From Bdellovibrionales bacterium (GTDB taxonomy: Bacteria; Bdellovibrionota; Bdellovibrionia; Bdellovibrionales; JAKFYE01): a stretch of 64,000 nucleotides of DNA. A program made the position numbers and the translations under genes. The notes below the pieces were generated by a model, which saw only the letters and a program-made list of their open reading frames with translations, did not search any database and was not told the origin of the DNA. Below, piece by piece: positions 33,564-42,358 of the stretch. How positions within the stretch are numbered: position 1 is the stretch's first letter; the number at the start of each line of letters is the position of its first letter. Location: NCBI GenBank assembly GCA_021731045.1, contig JAKFYE010000016.1, positions 32,259 to 96,258 of the forward strand, read 5' to 3'.

Positions 33564-34394
33564 CTAGGTGATTAAAACGGCGCCACCCGAAATCATCAAA
33601 ACACCTAACCATTGATGCCACGAAATTTTTTCTCCTAAAAATAGAGCAAATATTTGTGCGAAAATAACGGACGTGTTGCGAAGAGTGATGGCCGCTCCAG
33701 GAGCCGTATACGAAAGGCCATAGAGAAAAATAATAAACGAAGTCGCGCTTAACACTCCGGCAAAAACTATTAAAGAGGGCTGCGCTTTAACGACAGATTT
33801 AAAATTTTTAATGGCATAAAAATTATTTTTCAAACCAAGAAACGGAATCGAGACAATCATGGAAACTAAAAACACCGTCACTTGGCTGGAGCCTTCTCCA
33901 ATAGAAGCTCCGTAAAAAATATGATAACCTGCTATGCAACAAGCAGTGAATAGCGCCCATAGTAGTCCTAAACGATCGAGGCGTTTTTCATTTTTTCGTG
34001 GTTGAACCACAAATAAACCAACAAAAACACAAAGCACACCCAAAATACCTAGGATCGTTACGCTCTCGTGAAGATATAAAGTTGAGATGCACCAGACGAT
34101 CAACATCGCGCCACCTCTCATGATGGCATAAGAAAGTCCAAGCGGGGCACGTTCCAAAGTATGAGCCAAACCCGTAACATACCCACCTTCAAAAGCTCCC
34201 GCGACGAAGGCTAACTGCAAAGCCAGTGTCGTGCCTGGCTGAAAGCCTCCCGAAATCGGAGAAATTAAAATTGACGTAATTGAGGCAAAAAGCATAATTG
34301 CAAAAACTCCAGCCGTTTTATCCGGAATTTTTTTTAGCAACGCATTCCATAGTGCGTGCAGAAATGCTGAAACTATAAGTAGGGATGTTCCCAT
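33564..34394 (-). CDS. DMT/EamA family transporter
   Basis: Inner-membrane transporter of 276 aa with ten predicted membrane segments arranged as two EamA repeats; the first covers roughly residues 1-130 and the second, starting after a basic linker (PRKNEKRLDR), residues 145-276. The final segment WHQWLGVLMISGGAVLIT is typical. The substrate is unknown; many relatives export amino acids or metabolites. The ATG overlaps the rsmJ stop by one base, so the genes are coupled. Confidence 0.9.
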   Translation of the reverse strand: MGTSLLIVSAFLHALWNALLKKIPDKTAGVFAIMLFASITSILISPISGGFQPGTTLALQLAFVAGAFEGGYVTGLAHTLERAPLGLSYAIMRGGAMLIVWCISTLYLHESVTILGILGVLCVFVGLFVVQPRKNEKRLDRLGLLWALFTACCIAGYHIFYGASIGEGSSQVTVFLVSMIVSIPFLGLKNNFYAIKNFKSVVKAQPSLIVFAGVLSATSFIIFLYGLSYTAPGAAITLRNTSVIFAQIFALFLGEKISWHQWLGVLMISGGAVLIT

Positions 34395-35167
34395 TATGGA
34401 GGAGCCTTTTTAAGTAAGTACATATCGTAACGAGTGGTGGTACCCTCAAAACTATGCGTAGGTGTTCCAAATGCTGGGGCCGCTCGCGGCCGCTTCACAA
34501 CAACCCGATCAGAAGCCTTTTTTAAAGCCAAAGTAAAAAGCTCAGTTTGATCATGATCTGCTCCCACAAGTTCTTCCAGTATCTGCATTTCTTTTCGCGG
34601 CAAAGCCGATTTGTCTTTTGCAGGGTACATCGGATCTAAATAAATCACTTGCGGATTTTCTTTAAGCTCATTCAAGTATGTAAGAGCGTCGACGGTTTTG
34701 AGTTCTACATTTGAAGCAAAATCTAAAGACACTCGTGCCATCTCAAGTCCGTTTTCTAAAAGTAGCGCGATAACGGGATGGCGTTCACAAATCGTCATCT
34801 GACATCCGAGGCTTGCGAGAATCATCGCATCTCCACCTAATCCGCCCGTCACATCTAAAACTTTTGTTAATCCTTTTGCTACTCCTATAGCCTTAGCTAG
34901 GGGTTGCTGCTTGCCACTCGTTTTAATCCGATGTTGGAATTCTCCAGAAGTAAAGTCGACTTGGATTTTTTGTTTAGGATTAAGTAGTGAGTACAACTCC
35001 AATGCACCGTCACCTCTTAAACAGAGGCAAAATCCTTCTGACGCTTTGTTTAATACGGGAATTCCTGTGCGCGCACTGAGAGCTTGAAGCTGGGGAGTTT
35101 GCTCGGGCTTTTCTGCATCTAATACATATGTGACTTCTTGTGTAATTGGAAAGATCGAGTTAGACAT
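34394..35167 (-). CDS. rsmJ: 16S rRNA (guanine-1516-N2) methyltransferase RsmJ
   Basis: SAM-dependent rRNA methylase of 257 aa. It has motif I LDVTGGLGGDAMILASLGC, the acceptor loop YLDPMYPAKDKSALPRKEMQ and the C-terminal VVKRPRAAPAFGTPTHSFEG, all characteristic of RsmJ. The first 65 residues form the family's N-terminal subdomain. It is the first gene of a pair with the EamA transporter and divergent from pepA. Confidence 0.93.
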   Translation of the reverse strand: MSNSIFPITQEVTYVLDAEKPEQTPQLQALSARTGIPVLNKASEGFCLCLRGDGALELYSLLNPKQKIQVDFTSGEFQHRIKTSGKQQPLAKAIGVAKGLTKVLDVTGGLGGDAMILASLGCQMTICERHPVIALLLENGLEMARVSLDFASNVELKTVDALTYLNELKENPQVIYLDPMYPAKDKSALPRKEMQILEELVGADHDQTELFTLALKKASDRVVVKRPRAAPAFGTPTHSFEGTTTRYDMYLLKKAPP

Positions 35168-35196
35168 TTCATCACTAAAACAAAGGATTTCACTCG

Positions 35197-36696
35197 ATGC
35201 AAGGGCTTAAGTTTTCTAAAGTCAAAACCGCAACTACTAATGCCAATCACCTGATCATCGCAACTGACGAAGCTGGTTTAAAAAAACTTCGAAATTCACC
35301 TCTGACTAAAAATTGGAGTGACTCTGCCAAAAGGCAACTCGACGACAAAGTTAAAGATTTTAAATTAGCAGAAGAAGCTCCTTTTAAAACTTTAAAAATA
35401 AATTTTGAGTCTGGAGTCACAACTCATATTTTAGCACTTCCTTCAAAAATGTCCGTATTTGATTTGCATTCATCATTAACGGCTTCCTTTTGCGGGATAC
35501 TAAAAGCCTCAAGTGGTGAAATTTATTTTATCGATACGATTCACTTAAAAAAAGAATTAGAAAGAACGTTTATTAACGGTATCGCTAGCCTTGCGGTCCT
35601 TGAAGATTGGGACCACCCTAAAAGAACTAAAAAGAAGTCCGAGAAAAAAGAAAATAAAACATCAGAGTTTCATTTTGCTTCCAAACTCGCGCCTACCGAG
35701 CTTAAAGACACTGTTTTATCAGGATCACGAGTGGCCTCCGCGACAAACTTAGTGCGCACTCTCGCCGAAACACCTTCAAATTTTTTAAAGCCAAACCATT
35801 ATCGTGATCTCGTCAAAGCTCGAGCAAAAGACCGTGGGTATAAGTTTGAGTTTTTAGATATTAAAGCACTAGAAAAACTTGAAGCCGGCGCATTCTTAAG
35901 CGTTTCCAAAGGAGATCCCGATCATTTAGGCGGTATCGTTCATTTAACTTATCGTCCTAAAAAATCTTCTAAAAAACGTGTCGCCCTGGTCGGCAAAGGA
36001 ATTTGTTTTGATACCGGCGGTTATAATATTAAAACTGGCGCCTACATGTACGGTATGCATCGAGATATGACGGGCTCAGCCGTTGCGCTTTCAATTTTTG
36101 AACTTTTAGTCGAAACTAAAGCCCCTTTTGAAGTTCATTGCTTTATGGCTATCGCAGAGAATTTAATCTCTCCTCATGCGAGTCGACCGAGCGATTTATT
36201 TTTTGCCGCCAATGGCACTTCAATTGAAATGATCGACACGGATGCGGAAGGACGTTTGGTTTTAGCCGACACACTTGTACTCGCGTCGCGTGAAAAGCCA
36301 GATTTGATTATGGACTTTGCTACACTTACGGGAGCGGCCGTACGCGCGTTGGATACTGCACGGGCGGCGATTTTCTCTAATAATGACACCCTCCTGCGAC
36401 GTGGTTTTGAAGCCGGCGAAAATTCTGGGGAGCGTGCATGGGGTTTTCCGATTGGGGGCGACTATTGGAAAAAATTGAAATCGGACGTCGCAGATATTCG
36501 TCAATGCAATACAGCTTCGAATGCGGACCATATTTATGCCGCCACTTTTTTATCTCACTTTGTCGAAAAAGGGATCGACTGGATACATATGGATTTGTGT
36601 CCTGATACAAATTCTGGGGGTCTTGGTTTAGTTAAAACCGAAGTCACCGGTTTTGGTGTTCGTTGGGGCTTTGAACTTTTAAAAAATTTTAAGTAG
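35197..36696 (+). CDS. pepA: Leucyl aminopeptidase family M17
   Basis: Cytoplasmic di-zinc aminopeptidase of 499 aa. The catalytic domain has ETPSNFLKPNHY, VGKGICFDTGGYNIK with metal-binding residues, and the family signature DTDAEGRLVLADTLVLA, where the usual Asn is Asp. The ATLTGAAVRAL segment follows. The N-terminal 190 residues form the less conserved macrodomain-like part with a Lys-rich stretch (KRTKKKSEKKENK). It cleaves N-terminal residues from peptides. The ATG follows AAGGATTTCACTCG. Confidence 0.93.
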   Translation: MQGLKFSKVKTATTNANHLIIATDEAGLKKLRNSPLTKNWSDSAKRQLDDKVKDFKLAEEAPFKTLKINFESGVTTHILALPSKMSVFDLHSSLTASFCGILKASSGEIYFIDTIHLKKELERTFINGIASLAVLEDWDHPKRTKKKSEKKENKTSEFHFASKLAPTELKDTVLSGSRVASATNLVRTLAETPSNFLKPNHYRDLVKARAKDRGYKFEFLDIKALEKLEAGAFLSVSKGDPDHLGGIVHLTYRPKKSSKKRVALVGKGICFDTGGYNIKTGAYMYGMHRDMTGSAVALSIFELLVETKAPFEVHCFMAIAENLISPHASRPSDLFFAANGTSIEMIDTDAEGRLVLADTLVLASREKPDLIMDFATLTGAAVRALDTARAAIFSNNDTLLRRGFEAGENSGERAWGFPIGGDYWKKLKSDVADIRQCNTASNADHIYAATFLSHFVEKGIDWIHMDLCPDTNSGGLGLVKTEVTGFGVRWGFELLKNFK

Positions 36697-36705
36697 GAGT
36701 GGCGT

Positions 36706-37206
36706 ATGAAAAAATCATCTGTTGTGGCAACACAAATCGGAAAGTTAGTTGTCGTTGCGAATCAAGATGGGATTGAAGCCGTGGGGTTTCCTAATCGAGA
36801 GCGCGATCTTAAAAGTAGTATAATAAAAGAAACTCTTGATTTAGCTGTTGAAAAAAAGATCAACTCTCACATATTTAGAGCCGAAAAACAGCTGAAAGAA
36901 TATTTTGAAGGCAAACGTCAGAATTTTGATTTGGATTTAGCACCGACACGTGGAACTCCATTTCAAAAGCGAGTTTGGAAAGCTTTGTGTGGAATTCCAT
37001 TTGGACAAACACGTTCGTATGCCGATGTAGCACTTAAAGTTGGCTCACCTAAAGCGATGCGCGCCGTTGGCTTAGCCAACAAACGCAATCCCATCGCGAT
37101 TATCGTGCCTTGCCATCGTGTTATAGGTAAAAGCGGAGCTCTAGTAGGTTACGATGGCGGACTTCATCGTAAAACGAAGCTTTTAAAGCACGAAGGGGCA
37201 CTTTAA
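36706..37206 (+). CDS. ogt: Methylated-DNA-protein-cysteine S-methyltransferase
   Basis: Suicide DNA repair protein of 166 aa that removes methyl groups from O6-methylguanine. The acceptor Cys is C136 in IIVPCHRVIG, preceded by the DNA-binding helix region RTPFQKRVW-like and followed by GYDGGLHRKTKLLKHEG. It is the Ogt type without the Ada domain. It starts 9 bp after pepA with AGGAGTGGCGT, so the two may be cotranscribed. Confidence 0.95.
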   Translation: MKKSSVVATQIGKLVVVANQDGIEAVGFPNRERDLKSSIIKETLDLAVEKKINSHIFRAEKQLKEYFEGKRQNFDLDLAPTRGTPFQKRVWKALCGIPFGQTRSYADVALKVGSPKAMRAVGLANKRNPIAIIVPCHRVIGKSGALVGYDGGLHRKTKLLKHEGAL

Positions 37207-37286
37207 CCCGCAATTATTAAAGTCACGATATTGCATTTAATTATCTCTGGAGTATTATGTTTTTTGAACTTTTTTAAGGAGTTTGT

Positions 37287-38267
37287 ATGGCGACCAAAGG
37301 ACCTGTTTCTCAATTTATTAAACACCATTACCGACACTTCAATGCGTCAGCATTAGTTCGTGCTGCCGAGGATTACGAAAAACACTTGGCTAGCGGTGGA
37401 AAAATGTTTGTAACTCTTGCCGGCGCTATGAGCACCGCAGAGCTTGGCCTTTCTTTAGCTGAGATGATTCGTCAAGATAAAATACATTCGATTAGCTGTA
37501 CGGGAGCCAATCTTGAGGAAGACGTATTTAATTTAGTGGCCCACGAACACTATCGCATGATTCCAAACTATCGCGATTTAACTCCGCAAGATGAACAAGA
37601 TCTTTTAGATAAACATCTTAATCGCGTAACCGACACATGTATTCCTGAAGAAGAAGCGATGAGACGTCTTGAGAAAGCTCTTATCGAAGAGTGGACTGCC
37701 GCAGACAAAAAGGGCGAAAAATACTTTCCGCATGAAATGCTTTACCGAATACTACGTTCTGGAAAACTGAAACAATATTATCAAATAGATCCTAAGGATA
37801 GCTGGCTTTTGGCTGCCGCCGAAAAAAATCTTCCGATGGTTGTACCAGGGTGGGAAGACTCTACCACAGCAAATATGTTTGCTGGTCACTGCCTAAAAGG
37901 AACCATTAAAAATCCACATACTGTGCGCTCGGGCATTGAATACATGATGGAGTTTTCAAAATATTATCGTGAAGTCACCACAAATCATTCGTTAGGTTTC
38001 TTCCAAATCGGTGGGGGCATTGCTGGTGATTTCCCGATTTGCGTTGTGCCGATGCTTTATCAAGATATGGGAATGACAGACGTCGCCTTGTGGGGATATT
38101 TCTGCCAGATTTCTGACTCCACTACGAGCTACGGATCTTACTCTGGTGCCGTTCCAAACGAAAAAATCACTTGGGGCAAACTCGGGATTGAAACTCCAAA
38201 ACATGTCATCGAATCAGATGCCACAATCGTCGCGCCATTAATTTTTGCGCACATATTAGGATGGTAA
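37287..38267 (+). CDS. Deoxyhypusine synthase family protein
   Basis: NAD- and spermidine-dependent aminobutyl-transferase fold, 326 aa. The core is full length: FVTLAGAMSTAELG, the SCTGANLEEDVFN nucleotide segment, the FFQIGGGIAGDFPI loop, SYSGAVPNEKITWGKLG with the catalytic Lys K298, and ESDATIVAPL. Bacteria have no eIF5A, so family members in bacteria are usually homospermidine synthases or related polyamine enzymes. The gene is followed without gap by an O-methyltransferase gene. Confidence 0.9.
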   Translation: MATKGPVSQFIKHHYRHFNASALVRAAEDYEKHLASGGKMFVTLAGAMSTAELGLSLAEMIRQDKIHSISCTGANLEEDVFNLVAHEHYRMIPNYRDLTPQDEQDLLDKHLNRVTDTCIPEEEAMRRLEKALIEEWTAADKKGEKYFPHEMLYRILRSGKLKQYYQIDPKDSWLLAAAEKNLPMVVPGWEDSTTANMFAGHCLKGTIKNPHTVRSGIEYMMEFSKYYREVTTNHSLGFFQIGGGIAGDFPICVVPMLYQDMGMTDVALWGYFCQISDSTTSYGSYSGAVPNEKITWGKLGIETPKHVIESDATIVAPLIFAHILGW

Positions 38268-38936
38268 ATGAATAAATCTTTTGGCGCTGCTAACGATGAT
38301 TCAACTTTAAAGCTATTAGAAGATGTCTTTCGACCGGAAGACACCATTTTAAAGCAAATTCGAGTAAACTCTGACGAGTCTGGATTGCCTCATATTCATG
38401 TTGGTCCTTTTGATGGGCTTCATCTGGAAGTGCTCACGAGAGCCTTCAATGCAAAACGAATCGTTGAGATTGGAACTCTCGGTGGATACAGTGGAACCTG
38501 TTTGCTTCGTGGAGGTGGCGCCGATGCCAAGCTTTATACATTCGAAGTCAGTTCCAAAAATGCGGATGTCGCAAGAAAAAATTTTCAAATGGCGGGAGTT
38601 TTAAATCAGGTCGAAATTTTTGAAGGACCTGCAATTGAAAACTTACATAAGATCGAAAAATGTGGAACCTTTGATTTAGTTTTTATCGATGCAGATAAAA
38701 ATTCGTATCCTGACTACTTAAATTGGGCTTACAAAAATTTGCGCAAAGGTGGTGTCGTTCTTGGAGACAACACTCTAGCTTGGGGTTTAATTGCTCGTAA
38801 TGATATTGTAGATGATCGCGAACGTAAGCAGGTGATGAATTTAAGACGCTTTAACGAAATTTGCGCACAAGATGGACGTTTTCGTTCGACAATGTTACCG
38901 ACTGGAGAAGGCCTCACTATGGCCGTAAAAAAATAA
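38268..38936 (+). CDS. O-methyltransferase (caffeoyl-CoA/catechol type)
   Basis: SAM-dependent class I methyltransferase of 222 aa of the family-3 group. Motif I is VEIGTLGGYSGTCLLR, the metal-binding FIDADKNSYPDY is intact, and GGVVLGDNTLAWG completes the divalent-cation site. Family members methylate catechols or hydroxyl groups of small molecules; the substrate is unknown here. The ATG directly follows the stop of the deoxyhypusine-synthase-like gene, so translation is coupled. Confidence 0.93.
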   Translation: MNKSFGAANDDSTLKLLEDVFRPEDTILKQIRVNSDESGLPHIHVGPFDGLHLEVLTRAFNAKRIVEIGTLGGYSGTCLLRGGGADAKLYTFEVSSKNADVARKNFQMAGVLNQVEIFEGPAIENLHKIEKCGTFDLVFIDADKNSYPDYLNWAYKNLRKGGVVLGDNTLAWGLIARNDIVDDRERKQVMNLRRFNEICAQDGRFRSTMLPTGEGLTMAVKK

Positions 38937-38946
38937 TAGGCTCAAC

Positions 38947-39747
38947 ATGAAAAATCTGACGAAAAAATTAGCGTTTATAACCGGAGCCTCCGAAGGTATT
39001 GGCAAAGAAACCGCCAAAGAACTCGTTAAAAATGGTGCCAGTGTCATTATTTTTTCTCGCTCTAAAGACAAACTAGATTCGGCTCTTAAAGAAATCGAAC
39101 CTTTTCGTAAAAGTGCGGATCAACTCATTATTCTACAGACTTTAGATGTGACCGACGCTAAACAAACAGATCAGGTACTCAATGCCGCTATAAAAAAATA
39201 TGGCGTTCCTGATTATCTTATTAATTGTGCAGGTTTTGCCCGCCCAGGTTATCTCAACGAATTGGATTTGCAGTATTACCATCAAATGATGGAGCTTAAC
39301 TATTTTGGAATCGTGAACGTTTGTAAAACATTGGTGCCACACATGATGACGTCAATGAATGGTCACATTATCAATACGTCTTCAATGGCGGGATTTATCG
39401 GTCTCTTTGGATATACAGGATATTGCGCAAGCAAATATGCTGTCGTTGGTTTTTCGGAAGCCCTCAAACGAGAGTTAGAGCATTACAATATTAAAGTTTC
39501 GGTTCTCTGCCCGCCTAACACACGCACGCCAGGTCTCGATGAAGAAAATAAATATAAACCGAGAGAAGTGTTGGCGACCGAAGAAAAAGCGAAACCGGTT
39601 AACCCTGATTACATAGCTAAAGAATTGATAAAATATCTCGATAGCAAAAAGTTTATGATCGTACCGACCTTTGATGGCGGAATGGCTTACTATCTAAGCC
39701 GTTACCTTCCATCACTTCTTCATCAGTTCGTAAAACGCCCTGAATAA
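38947..39747 (+). CDS. Short-chain dehydrogenase, 3-ketodihydrosphingosine-reductase-like
   Basis: NADP-dependent SDR of 266 aa. The cofactor site is TGASEGIGKETAKEL, the NAG-type motif is INCAGFARPGYL, the catalytic Ser is in INTSSMAGF and the YxxxK pair is in YTGYCASKYAVVGFSEALK. The overall pattern, with the CPPNTRTPGLDEENKYKP segment, resembles 3-ketodihydrosphingosine reductases, and sphingolipids occur in some Bdellovibrio relatives. The C-terminal part is hydrophobic (YLSRYLPSLLHQF). Third gene of the operon with the two preceding genes. Confidence 0.88.
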   Translation: MKNLTKKLAFITGASEGIGKETAKELVKNGASVIIFSRSKDKLDSALKEIEPFRKSADQLIILQTLDVTDAKQTDQVLNAAIKKYGVPDYLINCAGFARPGYLNELDLQYYHQMMELNYFGIVNVCKTLVPHMMTSMNGHIINTSSMAGFIGLFGYTGYCASKYAVVGFSEALKRELEHYNIKVSVLCPPNTRTPGLDEENKYKPREVLATEEKAKPVNPDYIAKELIKYLDSKKFMIVPTFDGGMAYYLSRYLPSLLHQFVKRPE

Positions 39748-39755
39748 TATTACTG

Positions 39756-39913
39756 GGGTCTGTTGAAAAAGGCCCATCTTCCTCATCTGCGCTGTCGTCA
39801 GTCACTCTGGCGTACAGTAAGTACGCCGCCGCTCCCTCCTCGGCACATCTGAGGAATCTGAACCTTTTTGAACAGACCCTGTTTTTACATGCCTTGGCTT
39901 TTTCAACAGACCC
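39756..39913. repeat. Structured repeat element with inverted ends
   Basis: GGGTCTGTTGAAAAAGGCC at 39756-39774 is matched by GGCTTTTTCAACAGACCC at 39896-39913; a second right-hand end is at 39863-39879. Inside are further inverted arms (TTCCTCATCTGCGC and GCACATCTGAGGAA) and a perfect hairpin GGCGTAC-AGTAA-GTACGCC at 39809-39827. It lies between two convergent genes. Confidence 0.88.
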
Positions 39914-39918
39914 ACTGA

Positions 39919-42156
39919 CTATTTATCAAAAAGCATTTCGCGGTATTTAGGAAGTGGCCATAGATCATCAGAAACTAACGTTTCAGCTAAATCACAGGCA
40001 TTACGAAGCGCATCGCGAGCTGGAATACCTTTTTTAGCAATCAGCTTCATCTGTGCATCTTCACTCGTTATTCCATCAAGTTCAGAAATGATTTCGTTGA
40101 GTTTCGTTTGCTCACCCAAAATTTGTTCGTACACCTCATTCATCTTTTTTACTCTTGCCTTAATTCCTGCTCCCGCAACACCAGCCGCGGTGATGGAGGT
40201 CATCGCCGCCCCCGTTTGGGCAATCTGAGTTTCTACCGCCGGAACAACAAAGTTTGTGGCCAATTCGCTTAAAGTTGAAAACTCAATCATCAGGGTTTTC
40301 ACATAACGTTCGACACCGATATGGTGCCGAGATTTAATCTCTTCGCGGGTTAGAACTTTTTGTTTCACTAAAAATTCGGTATTCGCCACGTTTTCCAGAA
40401 CCGGCAAAGCATCTGCGCTAGAATCCATAATCGGCAGACCGCGTTTTTTTGCCTCATCTCTCCATTCTTGAGAGTAATTATTCCCTTCAAAGCGAACCGC
40501 CTTAGATGTTTTAATATACTCGCGAATCAACTCCATGATGCCTTCATCACGGTTACCTTTCGAGTCTATTAACTTTTTCAATTTCTCCGTGGCTTGTGCA
40601 AACGCGTCCGCTACTGCGGCATTTAAAAATGTCAATGGTACGGCAACGTTAGCACTTGAACCTACCGCTCTAAACTCAAATTTATTTCCTGTGAATGCAA
40701 ACGGGCTTGTACGGTTACGATCTGTATTATCTCGCAAAATATCTGGTAAATGTGTCACTCCAAGATCAATCATTTTACCTTCGGCAATTTCGGTCGCCGC
40801 TCCGGTTTCAATGGAATCCAATATTTTACTTAAAGTATTTCCAAGAAACACAGAGATAATTGCTGGCGGAGCCTCATTTGCACCCAAACGATGATCGTTC
40901 CCTGGAGATGCGATCGAATATCTTAAAACATCTGAGTGTTCAAAAACCGCTTTTAGAACAACCGATAATACGGCTAAAAAACGAATGTTCTGATGCGGAG
41001 TTTTACCAGGTTCTAAAAGATTCTCTCCCTTGTCATTGCTCATCGACCAATTGCAGTGTTTGCCGCTTCCGTTAATACGCGCAAATGGTTTTTCATGAAG
41101 CAAACAAGTGAGCCCATGTACGTTCGCGACACGTTTAAGAGTTTCCATAGTTAAAACGTTATGATCACTCGCGACGTTTACGTTTTCAAATATCGGAGCT
41201 AATTCAAACTGGCTCGGCGCGACTTCATTGTGACGGGTTTTAACCGGAATACCCAACCGAAAAAGTTCGTGTTCAAGTTCTTCCATAAACGCGATCACTC
41301 GACTAGGAATTGAACCAAAATAATGGTCTTCTAATTGTTGACCACGATGCGAAGGCGAACCCAAAAGCGTTCGTCCGGTCATAGTAATATCTGGGCGAAG
41401 CGCGGCAAAACGTTTGTCGATGAGAAAATATTCCTGCTCACAACCGAGAGTTGCCGTTATAGCTTTAACATCCACATCGCCAATTAATTTTAAAAATGCC
41501 ATCGCCTCTCGAGAAAGCGCCTGCACAGAACGAAGTAACGGAGTTTTATTATCTAAAGCTTCACCATGATATCCAAAGAAAACTGTCGGAATACAAAGCG
41601 TCTTCCCGGTTTCGCCTTCGCTAATAAATAATGGCGAGGTTGGATCCCAAACGGTGTATCCGCGAGCTTCAAAAGTGGTTCTCATTCCGCCACTCGGAAA
41701 GCTCGAAGCATCGGGCTCCCCTTGAATGAGCTGTGAGCCTGTGAATTTTTCTACCACCGTAAGCTCAGAATGATAGGCGGTGTGAATCGAAATAAAGGCG
41801 TCGTGTTTTTCTGCAGTTAAGCCCGTCATGGGTTGAAACCAATGGCAAAAGTGAGTCACGCCTTTACTGAGGGCCCAATCTTCAATGACCGAAGCGCAGG
41901 CATTTGCAGTTTCACGATCAAGCTTCTTGCCTTGCTCTAAAACTTTTACGAGGTTGTTATAAGTTTCACGCGGAAGTTTTTCGCGGAATTGGCCTAAACC
42001 AAAAGTCATCGATCCAAAATACTCGGAGATCGGCAAGTTTTGGCCAAGTGAATTTGTAGGTAAGTACGTCAAAGGTTTGGCTTCCTTTCTTCTTGGAGAT
42101 GGTGATGTGAGGATGGTGGTTCGGGCCCGCGCAGGGCGCTCGGATTCAGAAAACAT
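39919..42156 (-). CDS. glnN: Glutamine synthetase type III
   Basis: Ammonia-assimilating ligase of the large GSIII class, about 745 aa. The class-specific features are visible: YFGSMTFGLGQFREKLP near the N-terminus, THFCHWFQPMTGLTAEKHD, the metal-site GCEQEYFLID, and VKTRHNEVAPSQFELAPIFE, then RINGSGKHCNWSMS. The C-terminal KAVRFEGNNYSQEW belongs to the GSIII extension. The ATG at 42156 follows AAAGGACAACCT; a TTG upstream adds 11 residues and is less likely. Two copies of a dyad-symmetric sequence lie just upstream. Confidence 0.96.
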   Translation of the reverse strand: MFSESERPARARTTILTSPSPRRKEAKPLTYLPTNSLGQNLPISEYFGSMTFGLGQFREKLPRETYNNLVKVLEQGKKLDRETANACASVIEDWALSKGVTHFCHWFQPMTGLTAEKHDAFISIHTAYHSELTVVEKFTGSQLIQGEPDASSFPSGGMRTTFEARGYTVWDPTSPLFISEGETGKTLCIPTVFFGYHGEALDNKTPLLRSVQALSREAMAFLKLIGDVDVKAITATLGCEQEYFLIDKRFAALRPDITMTGRTLLGSPSHRGQQLEDHYFGSIPSRVIAFMEELEHELFRLGIPVKTRHNEVAPSQFELAPIFENVNVASDHNVLTMETLKRVANVHGLTCLLHEKPFARINGSGKHCNWSMSNDKGENLLEPGKTPHQNIRFLAVLSVVLKAVFEHSDVLRYSIASPGNDHRLGANEAPPAIISVFLGNTLSKILDSIETGAATEIAEGKMIDLGVTHLPDILRDNTDRNRTSPFAFTGNKFEFRAVGSSANVAVPLTFLNAAVADAFAQATEKLKKLIDSKGNRDEGIMELIREYIKTSKAVRFEGNNYSQEWRDEAKKRGLPIMDSSADALPVLENVANTEFLVKQKVLTREEIKSRHHIGVERYVKTLMIEFSTLSELATNFVVPAVETQIAQTGAAMTSITAAGVAGAGIKARVKKMNEVYEQILGEQTKLNEIISELDGITSEDAQMKLIAKKGIPARDALRNACDLAETLVSDDLWPLPKYREMLFDK

Positions 42157-42180
42157 AGGTTGTCCTTTCTGGTCTTCAGC

Positions 42181-42254
42181 GAATTCCAATTCTAGAACTC
42201 TTGAAAACAGTTAAAGTTTCGATCCTCTTAGAATTCCAATACTAGAACTCTTAA
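42181..42254. promoter_or_regulatory. Two direct copies of an operator-like dyad upstream of glnN
   Basis: GAATTCCAATTCTAGAACTC at about 42181 and GAATTCCAATACTAGAACTC at about 42231 are 50 bp apart. Each has AGAATTC and GAACTCT-type half sites in inverted orientation. Placement just before the start codon suggests binding of a regulator. Confidence 0.5.
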
Positions 42255-42358
42255 GAAGGTCGTTTAAACACATTATGCTCTGGGGAAGCAAGCGAGGCAA
42301 GAGGCTAGATAAAACAAATACGAAGCCTCGCCAAATACCTTAAAAGATTGAGATTTTT

